Assembly: GCF_900100955.1 (NCBI RefSeq)
Contig: NZ_FNCC01000017.1
Coordinates: 62,001 to 126,000 of the forward strand
Source: Lentzea fradiae
GTDB taxonomy: Bacteria; Actinomycetota; Actinomycetes; Mycobacteriales; Pseudonocardiaceae
Length of the DNA: 64,000 nucleotides
Direction of reading: 5' to 3'
The notes beneath the pieces are model-generated. The model saw nothing but the letters and a program-made list of their open reading frames with translations, was not told where the DNA came from and did no database searches. The translations under genes and the position numbers were made by a program. Positions 34,983-42,252 of this stretch are shown one piece after another (position 1 is the stretch's first letter; each line of letters opens with the position of its first letter).

Positions 34983-35607
34983 TCAGTTCATGGCCACTTG
35001 CTGCACGAACTCCGCGGTCCACCGCACCTCGTCACGCCGGACCCGCACCGCCGAAAGACCGTCCGTCTGAAACGCCTGGACCTCGGACGGCGTCAACGGC
35101 CAAGGCGGCCCGTCGGGCGCCGCCCCCTCGTCCCGGGCCACGGCGAGCACCAGCAACCGCTCCCCGGTCAGCCACGCCACCCGCGCGATGGCCCGCGCGT
35201 GCAGGTCGACCGGCAACGCCTGCACCGTCATGTTCTCGACCACGAGATCGAACGCGCGGCGCCACTCGGCGGGCGGGTCGAGCAGGTCCGCCACGACGTA
35301 GGCGACCTTCGAGTCCGGGTACCGCTCCCGCACGGCGGCGATCGCGCTGGGGGAGACGTCGAACGCCGTCACCTCGAAGCCCAGCGACGCCAGGAACTCC
35401 GAGTCCCGCCCGTACCCGCAGCCCACGACCAGCGCGGTCTTGCCGGTCCCGTCGACCCCGGGCCGCCCACTCGACCAGGTGTGGCTGCGGGTGCGGCTGG
35501 TCCCACGGGACCGCGGCCGTGCCGGCGTCCGCGGCGGCGTAGAGGTCCTCGAACCAGCCCTCGGGGTTGGCGGCTTGCAGGCGGCGGGCGTCGTCATGGG
35601 CGGACAT
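34983..35607 (-). pseudogene. Class I SAM-dependent methyltransferase, apparent frameshift
   Basis: Start 'MSAHDDARRLQAANPEGWFE' (ATG 35607) runs through 'AVPWDQPHPQPHLVEWAA' to about 35460, and then the conserved protein continues in another frame: motif I 'ALVVGCGYGRDSEFLASLG', 'VTAFDVSPSAIAAV', 'YVVADLLDPP', ending at 34983. The break falls in the CCCGGGG run around 35460. With one base corrected the product would be ~207 residues of the thiopurine-methyltransferase-like group. Same strand and next to the frameshifted RDD gene. Confidence 0.72.
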
Positions 35608-35649
35608 GACGGCCAGCCTTTCACGTCGGCGCGCGGCACGTGACCGGGT

Positions 35650-36291
35650 TTACCGGCGCCGGAAGGCCAGGCGGGCGGTGACCGTCGCCAGGAAGGTGAG
35701 GTAGAGCAGCGCGCCGACGCCTCCGCGGTTCTTCACGGGGTCGGTCTCCATCAGCCCGTGCGTCAAGCCGACCACCCACATCACCACCACGCAGGAAAAC
35801 AGCGCGATGAGCGCGTTCCGGGACAGCGCGGCCAGAGGGCGGGGTGTCGCCTTGTCGAGCACCCTCCCGATGAGGTCGGCGACGCCTCGCCTGGACACCA
35901 GCGCCCATGCGCTGATGCCGGTGAGGCCGAGCGTGAGGACCGCGCTGACGGCGAGCAGTCGCACAGCGAGGTTCGCCTCGGTGGTGACCTCGTCGACCAG
36001 ACCACCGACCATCGCGGCGCCGAGGACCGACGGCAGCAGTGCGAGCACCCACCGGCCGATGGCGGCCCCGCGTCGCCGGTGGCCTCCGGGAACGTGCTGG
36101 TACGCGGGCACAGCAGGCTGGTACGTCGGCGCGGCGGACTGGTGCACCGGCGGGACGGGCGGCGGGCTGACGTTGTGGAAGTGCACACCGCCGTAGATCG
36201 CCCCGGCCTGCACGGCATGGCCGCCGACGGTGCTGTTGTCGATGCCGTTGCGGACGCCCGGCGGCGGGTCCGGCTGCGAAGGTCTGGTCAC
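35650..36291 (-). CDS. Four-helix membrane protein with N-terminal RHIM-like motif
   Basis: 213 residues from GTG 36291. Residues 23-39 are 'GGHAVQAGAIYGGVHFH', the same short motif as in the two NB-ARC proteins of this window. A Pro/Tyr-rich linker follows (about 41-68, 'PAVPAYQHVPGG'), then four membrane helices: about 76-98, 105-130, 150-173 and 188-208. No enzyme domain. The arrangement motif-linker-membrane domain would suit a membrane-acting effector triggered by an NLR; this is inference. It could alternatively be an ordinary membrane protein of unknown role. Confidence 0.75.
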   Translation of the reverse strand: MTRPSQPDPPPGVRNGIDNSTVGGHAVQAGAIYGGVHFHNVSPPPVPPVHQSAAPTYQPAVPAYQHVPGGHRRRGAAIGRWVLALLPSVLGAAMVGGLVDEVTTEANLAVRLLAVSAVLTLGLTGISAWALVSRRGVADLIGRVLDKATPRPLAALSRNALIALFSCVVVMWVVGLTHGLMETDPVKNRGGVGALLYLTFLATVTARLAFRRR

Positions 36292-36344
36292 GTGGCCCCC
36301 TGCGGTGGAAGGCGTACCAGCGTAGACGTTCGCGCCGAAACGAA

Positions 36345-37055
36345 CTAGCCGCGTGCCGCGCGGGCCTGCGTCACGTACTCCACCAGCCCGTCGTCGGCAG
36401 GCCACCCGATCTGCCCGCTGATCGAAGCCTTGTTCTCCTCCCAAGACCGTCGCGCCGCGGCCTGGATCGCCGGGTCGCCGCCGGTGAACCGCGCCCCGAG
36501 CGCGTCCCACCGCGCGGCCAGGTCCACCACGCGCGGATCGGAGGCCGGTGTGCCGTCGGCCATGTGCGCACGCAGCTGCTGCACCAGGCCGAGCCACGAC
36601 GCCTTCAGCTCCTCCACGGCCTCGGGGCCGAGGGCGGCGGCGCGGGACCTCATCTCCGACAGCTGACCGCCGGTGAAGTAGCTCTCGTGCACGGACATCA
36701 TCTCCAAAGTGGACAGAAGGGACTCGGTGGTGTGCCCGTCCAGCAACGCGGTGAGCCTCGCCCGCAGCGCCTCCACCTGACGGGCCCGGGTCGTCAGCGC
36801 GGCCAGCTGGGCCTCGAAGAGGGGACGCAGCGAGTCCGAACGCGACAGTGCCGATCGCACCTCTTCCAGGGAAAGACCGAGCTGGCGCAGCGATCTCACC
36901 TGATAGAGGCGGCGGACGTCGTCCGGGGTGTACCGACGGTGACCGGACGGCGTGCGCTCGGACGCGACGACCAAACCGATCTCGTCGTAGTGGTGCAGCG
37001 TGCGGACGGTGAGTCCACTCGCTTTGGCCAGGTCACCGATGCTCCAACGGGTCAC
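36345..37055 (-). CDS. MerR-family regulator with TipAS-type drug-recognition domain
   Basis: 236 residues. MerR helix-turn-helix ('SIGDLAKASGLTVRTLHHYDEIGLV', 5-29; 'SGHRRYTPDDVRRLYQVRSL'), a dimerisation coiled coil (about 80-110), then a TipAS domain (about 120-230, 'YFTGGQLSEMRSRAAALG'). TipA-like regulators sense thiopeptides or related compounds. No obvious target gene adjoins it; the membrane protein gene starts 54 bases downstream on the same strand. Confidence 0.9.
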   Translation of the reverse strand: MTRWSIGDLAKASGLTVRTLHHYDEIGLVVASERTPSGHRRYTPDDVRRLYQVRSLRQLGLSLEEVRSALSRSDSLRPLFEAQLAALTTRARQVEALRARLTALLDGHTTESLLSTLEMMSVHESYFTGGQLSEMRSRAAALGPEAVEELKASWLGLVQQLRAHMADGTPASDPRVVDLAARWDALGARFTGGDPAIQAAARRSWEENKASISGQIGWPADDGLVEYVTQARAARG

Positions 37056-37184
37056 GGGACGACCGTAGGACCTTCCGTGGCGGGAGGTTCAAGCCCTGAA
37101 CACCCGATCGAGCGGATTAATCCGGGAACCGAACGCGCCGATGAAAACGAAGGTCAACCCCCGCAAACCCTGATTGAGGAAACT

Positions 37185-37637
37185 GTGTCTCGTTCCGGAC
37201 TGTTCCGCGCCGCCGCTCTGCTCGCCGCCGGTGCCACCCCGCTGCTCGCCGCCGGTTCGGCCACCGCCGCCGAGGTGCCGCAGCTGCCCGGTGGCCTCCC
37301 GGTGGCCGGCGCCGGCGAGCTCCTCTCCGGTGCCACCCAGCTCACGGAGCCGCTCAACGCGGCCACGGGTGTGCAGCTCCCGCACCTCGGCGCGCCGCTC
37401 ACGGGCGGCCTGCCCGTTCCCGGGCTGCCGGGCATCGCGCAGGAGCGTTCGCTGCCGAGCCCGGTCTCGGCGAACCTGGGCGGTCTGCCCGAGGTGAGGA
37501 CCCCGGAGGCCCAGGGCGGCACCACGCGCCTCAGCTCGGTGCACGCGTCGCTCCCGGCAGAGCTGCCGGCCGAGGTGCCCACCGAGGTGTCGGACCCGCA
37601 CGTGCTGTCGGGTCTGCTGCCGACGATCAACGGCTGA
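37185..37637 (+). CDS. Small secreted hydrophobic Pro/Leu/Gly-rich protein
   Basis: 150 residues from GTG 37185 (TTGAGGAA upstream). Signal peptide 'FRAAALLAAGATPLLAAGSATAA' region, then low-complexity repeats such as 'LPGGLPVAGAG', 'LGAPLTGGLPVPGLPG'. No cysteine. Similar Leu/Pro/Gly-rich exported proteins occur in actinomycetes as possible cell-wall or aerial-surface components, but I do not recognise a named family. Confidence 0.7.
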   Translation: MSRSGLFRAAALLAAGATPLLAAGSATAAEVPQLPGGLPVAGAGELLSGATQLTEPLNAATGVQLPHLGAPLTGGLPVPGLPGIAQERSLPSPVSANLGGLPEVRTPEAQGGTTRLSSVHASLPAELPAEVPTEVSDPHVLSGLLPTING

Positions 37638-37653
37638 GCTCGCACGCGGAAAG

Positions 37654-37676
37654 TGGGCCCGTGGACTACGGGCCCA
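37654..37676. terminator. Bidirectional hairpin between convergent genes
   Basis: TGGGCCCGT (37654-37662) and ACGGGCCCA (37668-37676) form a perfect 9-bp stem with loop GGACT. It begins 16 bases after the secreted-protein stop and contains the stop codon of the convergent PucR gene. Confidence 0.7.
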
Positions 37677-39258
37677 TTTCGTGCACCAGCAGAGCCACGT
37701 ACAGCGAGAGCACCGACTCCGGGTCCTCCAGCGAGACGCCGAGCACCTGCTCGATCCGCGCCAGCTGCTGGTAGTAGGCGGTCCGTGAGAGGTGCGCCGC
37801 CGCGGCGGCCGCCGACTTGTTGCCGCCGTTCTCGCACAGGTGCCGCAGCAGCTCCACCAGCCGTGAGCCCTGCGCCGTGTCGCGTGCCTGCAACGGTCCC
37901 AGCTCGCGGTCCGCGAACGCCCGCACCCGCTCGTCGTCGCGCAGCAGGTGCAGGAGCCCGCGCAGCCGCACGTCGTCGAGCCGGTGGTAGAGCTGCGATC
38001 CCGGCGCCCGCAACGCCGCACCGGCCACGTGCGCGGCCTCGCCCAGCGACCGGCGGACGTCGGTGGTGGACGAGACGGTCGTGCCCACGGCGATCACGAC
38101 GGGCGACGCGGCCGTGCGGTGGATCTCGCGGGCGACCTTGCGCAGCACCCCTTCCACGCCCACGGTCATCGGCACCGAGAGCAGCGCCCGCACGGACGTG
38201 TCGTCCACGACGCCGACCAGTGCCGCGACGGTCACCCGCCGTCCCGCGAGCGCCGTGGCCTCGGCCAGGTCGCGCAGGACCTCTTGCGTGGCAAGCGTTT
38301 GCCCCTGCAGCACGGACACCGGCCGCACGGCCACGCCGATGAGCTGCCGCCGTTCCAGCGGCACGCCCAGCGCCGCCGCCCGCGCGCCGAGGTCCGGCGA
38401 CTGCGGTGCCTGGCCCAGCAGCTGGGCGAGCAACGTGCGGTGCGTCTGCCGTTCCAGCGACTCGCGGTCACGGGCCACGAGCCGGTGCACGGCCAGCGCC
38501 GAGGCGGCGCGTTCGGCGACGACGACGTGACGGTGCGGCGGCGGTTCCGGCGACACGAGCACCAGCCGGCCCCAGTCCGCGCCCCGCGCGCCGACGATCG
38601 TGATCAGCCACCCGGACGCGGTGTCGTAGGCGGTCCGCTCGGACACCGTGACCGCCCGCGAGCGCGCCGCCCAGTCGTCGAGCAGCAGCACCGGGTCGTG
38701 CCCGGCGGCGTCGTAGGCGAGCACGTCGTGGCCGAGCGTCTCCAGCACGACCGGCAGCCCGGACGTGCGGGCGACCTCGCGCAGCACCTCGGCGGGTTCG
38801 GCACCGGCGACGGTCAGCGCGGTGAACGTCTCGTGCACCTGCTCGGCGGCCCGCAGCTCGGCCAGCTGGGCGTCCACGATCAGGCCCACGACGGCCTCGG
38901 TCACGGCGACGTACTTCGTCTCCTCGGTGAGCGTGACCAGCGGCAGCCCGTGCCGTTCGGCCTCGGCGACCAGGGCGGCGGGCACGTCGTCGCGCCACCG
39001 CCTGCCCAGCTCGACGATGAGCCCGGCGCAGCCGACGGTGGCCAGCTCCTCGACGTAGCGGGCGAGGCCCGAGTCCGGCAGGATCACGCCGGTCGTGAGC
39101 ACCAGCTCGCCGCCGCGCAGCAGGGGCGCGATGTCTGCGATCTCCGCCACATGCACCCAGCGGACGCGTCTGCCCAGTCCGGCCGACCCGGCCACGAGAC
39201 GCGGCTTTCCCTGCCGGATCACCGGCAGAGCGACGACTTCCGCCACCGTCGGGTACAT
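37666..39258 (-). CDS. PucR-family transcriptional regulator (pyrimidine/beta-alanine genes)
   Basis: 530 residues from ATG 39258. N-terminal PucR domain (about 1-125, 'LLRGGELVLTTGVILP'), GGDEF-like middle region and C-terminal helix-turn-helix ('GNKSAAAAAAHLSRTAYYQQ'). It is divergent from the transaminase gene, with 106 bases between; CACAAC (39262-39267) and GTTGTG (39297-39302) flank the centre as a possible operator. It probably controls the transaminase-dehydrogenase pair and perhaps the pyrimidine operon further left. Confidence 0.9.
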   Translation of the reverse strand: MYPTVAEVVALPVIRQGKPRLVAGSAGLGRRVRWVHVAEIADIAPLLRGGELVLTTGVILPDSGLARYVEELATVGCAGLIVELGRRWRDDVPAALVAEAERHGLPLVTLTEETKYVAVTEAVVGLIVDAQLAELRAAEQVHETFTALTVAGAEPAEVLREVARTSGLPVVLETLGHDVLAYDAAGHDPVLLLDDWAARSRAVTVSERTAYDTASGWLITIVGARGADWGRLVLVSPEPPPHRHVVVAERAASALAVHRLVARDRESLERQTHRTLLAQLLGQAPQSPDLGARAAALGVPLERRQLIGVAVRPVSVLQGQTLATQEVLRDLAEATALAGRRVTVAALVGVVDDTSVRALLSVPMTVGVEGVLRKVAREIHRTAASPVVIAVGTTVSSTTDVRRSLGEAAHVAGAALRAPGSQLYHRLDDVRLRGLLHLLRDDERVRAFADRELGPLQARDTAQGSRLVELLRHLCENGGNKSAAAAAAHLSRTAYYQQLARIEQVLGVSLEDPESVLSLYVALLVHEMGP

Positions 39259-39364
39259 GGACACAACGTAATGCCAACCAGCTGATCCGGGTACAGGTTG
39301 TGCATGGCGGTGGGCCCGCGGCGCCAGCAGACTCCGAGGGAGGTGCGGACCCCTGGAGGACGTG

Positions 39365-40648
39365 ATGGCCCACAAGGAGCTGCTGGCACGACACCGCGCG
39401 GTGATGCCGAACTGGCTGGCCCTCTACTACGACGAGCCCATCGAGATCGCGAGCGCGAGCGGGCGCCGGGTGACCGACCGCGAGGGCACGACCTACCTCG
39501 ACTTCTTCGCGGGCATCCTGACCAACGCCATCGGCTACGACGTCGCGGAGATCAGCGACGCCATCCGCTCGCAGCTCGACACGGGCGTCCTGCACAGCTC
39601 GACGCTCTACCTCATCCGCTCGCAGGTCGAGCTGGCCGAGAAGATCGCGGAGCTGTCCGGCATCCCGGACGCCAAGGTGTTCTTCACCAACTCCGGCACC
39701 GAGGCCAACGAGACGGCGCTGATGCTCGCCACCCAGGCCCGGCGCAGCGAGCAGGTTCTGGCCCTGCGCAACAGCTACCACGGCCGCGCGTTCGCCACGG
39801 TCGCCATCACGGGCAACCGCGGCTGGTCGGCCTCCGCGCTCTCGCCGATCAAGGTCAGCTGGGTGCACGGCGGCTACCGCTATCGCTCGCCGTTCCGGCA
39901 CCTCGACGACGAGGACTACGTCAAGGCGTGCGTCGAGGACCTGCGCGAGATCATCGAGACCACCACGTCCGGTGACGTCGCGTGCATGATCGCCGAGCCG
40001 ATCCAGGGCGTCGGCGGCTTCACCTCCCCGCCGGACGGCCTGTTCCGCGCGTTCAAGGACGTGCTGGACGAGTACGGCATCCTCTTCGTCTCCGACGAGG
40101 TGCAGACCGGCTGGGGCCGCACGGGGGAGCACTTCTGGGGCATCCAGGCGCACGACGTGGTGCCGGACGCGATGACGTTCGCCAAGGGCCTCGGCAACGG
40201 CCTGGCGATCGGCGGCGTGGTGGCCCGCGGCGACCTGATGGACTCGATCACCGCCAACTCGATCTCGACGTTCGGCGGCAACCCGGTCTCCACGGCCGGC
40301 GCCCTCGCGACGGTGAACTACCTGCTGGAGCACGACCTCCAGGCCAACGCGGCCAAGCTCGGCGCCCGGCTGCTGAGCGGCCTGCGCGAGATCGCGGAGA
40401 AGCACCCGGTGATCGGGGACGTGCGCGGCAAGGGCCTGATGGTCGGCGTCGAGCTCGTCGGCCCGGAGGGCGAGCCGAACGCCGCTGCCGCCGCCACCGT
40501 GCTGGCCGAGTCGAAGGCGCGCGGGCTCCTGGTGGGCAAGGGAGGTCTGCACGGCAACGTCATCCGGCTCGCCCCGCCGATGACGCTGACCGAGGACGAG
40601 CTGGAAGAGGCACTGGGCATCCTGGCGCAGGCGGTGGAGAAGGCATGA
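39365..40648 (+). CDS. Class III aminotransferase (beta-alanine/beta-aminoisobutyrate type)
   Basis: 427 residues, PLP-dependent fold type I. 'FFTNSGTEANETALM' phosphate-binding loop, 'SYHGRAFATVAITGN', Asp in 'FVSDEVQTGWGRTG' (about 236) and Schiff-base Lys in 'DAMTFAKGLGNGL' (about 277). With the downstream semialdehyde dehydrogenase it would take beta-alanine or beta-aminoisobutyrate from pyrimidines to malonate or methylmalonate semialdehyde. ATG 39365 (GTG 39362 is equally possible), GGAGGAC upstream. It overlaps the next gene by 4 bases. Confidence 0.9.
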   Translation: MAHKELLARHRAVMPNWLALYYDEPIEIASASGRRVTDREGTTYLDFFAGILTNAIGYDVAEISDAIRSQLDTGVLHSSTLYLIRSQVELAEKIAELSGIPDAKVFFTNSGTEANETALMLATQARRSEQVLALRNSYHGRAFATVAITGNRGWSASALSPIKVSWVHGGYRYRSPFRHLDDEDYVKACVEDLREIIETTTSGDVACMIAEPIQGVGGFTSPPDGLFRAFKDVLDEYGILFVSDEVQTGWGRTGEHFWGIQAHDVVPDAMTFAKGLGNGLAIGGVVARGDLMDSITANSISTFGGNPVSTAGALATVNYLLEHDLQANAAKLGARLLSGLREIAEKHPVIGDVRGKGLMVGVELVGPEGEPNAAAAATVLAESKARGLLVGKGGLHGNVIRLAPPMTLTEDELEEALGILAQAVEKA

Positions 40649-42141
40649 GCGGCGAGAACCTGGTCAGGCACCGGATCGGCGGTAAGTCCTGGGACGGTGA
40701 GCCGGAACGGGCCGGTGACGTCTACGACCCGGCGACCGGCAAGGTGGCGACACGGGTCGCCTTCGCCTCGGTGTCCGAAGTGGACGCTGCGGTGGACGCG
40801 GCCGCGGAAGCGTTTGCGTCCTGGCGCAACGCCTCGCTGGCGCAACGGTCGTCGGTGATGTTCAAGTTCCGCGAGCTGCTGAACGGCCGCAAGGACGACC
40901 TCGCGCGGATCGTCTCCGCGGAGCACGGCAAGGTCGTGTCCGACGCGGGCGGCGAGATCCAGCGGGCCCTGGAGTCGGTCGAGTACGCCTGCGGCATCCC
41001 GCAGCTGCTCAAAGGCGGGTTCAGCGAGAACGCGTCCACGCGCGTGGACGTCTACTCGATCCAGCAGCCGGTCGGGGTGGTCGGCGTGATCTCGCCGTTC
41101 AACTTCCCGGCGATGGTGCCGCTGTGGTTCGTGCCGACCGCGATCGCCTGCGGCAACGCGGTGGTGCTCAAGCCGTCGGAGAAGGACCCGTCTGCGGCGA
41201 ACTTCATCGCCGACCTCTTCGCCGAGGCCGGACTGCCCGCGGGCGTCCTGAACGTCGTGCACGGCGACAAGGTGGCCGTCGACCGGTTGCTGGAACACCC
41301 GGTGGTGAAGGCGATCTCGTTCGTCGGGTCGACGCCGATCGCCCGGTACGTCTACGAGACGGGCACGTCGCACGGCAAGCGCGTGCAGGCGCTGGGCGGC
41401 GCGAAGAACCACATGGTCGTGCTGCCGGACGCCGACCTCGACCTGGCCGCCGACGCCGCGGTGTCGGCCGGTTTCGGCTCGGCGGGGGAGCGCTGCATGG
41501 CGATCTCCGTCGTCGTCGCCGTCGGGGACACCGGTGACGCGCTGGTCGAGCGGATCAAGTCGCGGATGGCGGAGGTGAAGGTCGGCTCCGGCGGGTCGTG
41601 CGAGATGGGGCCGCTCGTCACCGGCGCGCACCGCGACAAGGTGACGTCCTATTTGGACACCGGTGTGCGGGAGGGCGCGGTGCTCGCGGTGGACGGCCGC
41701 GACCACCCGGTCGACGGCGAGGCGAGCGGGTTCTGGCTCGGCCCCACGCTCTTCGACCACGTCGGCACGGAGATGTCGGTCTACACCGACGAGATCTTCG
41801 GCCCGGTGCTCTCGGTCGTCCGGTGCGGCACCTACGAGGAGGCCGTGGAGCTGGTGAACGCCAACCGGTACGGCAACGGCACCGCGATCTTCACCAACGA
41901 CGGCGGTGCCGCGCGGCGGTTCCAGAACGAGGTCGAGGTGGGCATGGTCGGCGTGAACGTGCCGATCCCCGTGCCGGTGGCGTACTACTCGTTCGGCGGG
42001 TGGAAGGAGTCGCTGTTCGGCGACTCGCACGCGTACGGGCCGCACGGCGTGCACTTCTACACCCGCTCGAAGGTGGTCACGTCGCGCTGGCTCGACCCGT
42101 CGCACGGCGGCGTGAACCTGGGCTTCCCCCAGAACACCTGA
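40645..42141 (+). CDS. mmsA: Methylmalonate/malonate-semialdehyde dehydrogenase (CoA-acylating)
   Basis: 498-residue ALDH of the MmsA branch: 'SPFNFPAMVPLWFVPTAIACG', 'FVGSTPIARYVYETG', 'LGGAKNHMVVLPDAD' (the Asn-His signature in place of the usual catalytic Glu) and Cys in 'GSAGERCMAIS' (about 283). It produces acetyl-CoA or propionyl-CoA with CO2 from the semialdehydes. ATG overlaps the transaminase stop (ATGA). This completes the lower part of reductive pyrimidine degradation. Confidence 0.94.
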   Translation: MSGENLVRHRIGGKSWDGEPERAGDVYDPATGKVATRVAFASVSEVDAAVDAAAEAFASWRNASLAQRSSVMFKFRELLNGRKDDLARIVSAEHGKVVSDAGGEIQRALESVEYACGIPQLLKGGFSENASTRVDVYSIQQPVGVVGVISPFNFPAMVPLWFVPTAIACGNAVVLKPSEKDPSAANFIADLFAEAGLPAGVLNVVHGDKVAVDRLLEHPVVKAISFVGSTPIARYVYETGTSHGKRVQALGGAKNHMVVLPDADLDLAADAAVSAGFGSAGERCMAISVVVAVGDTGDALVERIKSRMAEVKVGSGGSCEMGPLVTGAHRDKVTSYLDTGVREGAVLAVDGRDHPVDGEASGFWLGPTLFDHVGTEMSVYTDEIFGPVLSVVRCGTYEEAVELVNANRYGNGTAIFTNDGGAARRFQNEVEVGMVGVNVPIPVPVAYYSFGGWKESLFGDSHAYGPHGVHFYTRSKVVTSRWLDPSHGGVNLGFPQNT

Positions 42142-42151
42142 CGGGCCTGGC

Positions 42152-42188
42152 AGCGGCGGCCAGATCCAGCAGGGTCTCGGCCGCCGCT
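42152..42188. terminator. Hairpin between mmsA and the convergent EF-G-like gene
   Basis: AGCGGCGGCC (42152-42161) and GGCCGCCGCT (42179-42188) form a perfect 10-bp stem with a 17-base loop, starting 10 bases after the mmsA stop. Confidence 0.55.
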
Positions 42189-42252
42189 CGGGTGCGCCCT
42201 CGAACTCGAACGCGCGGCCGTGGCGGAGACGACGCGCTTCCACCGCTGACGG

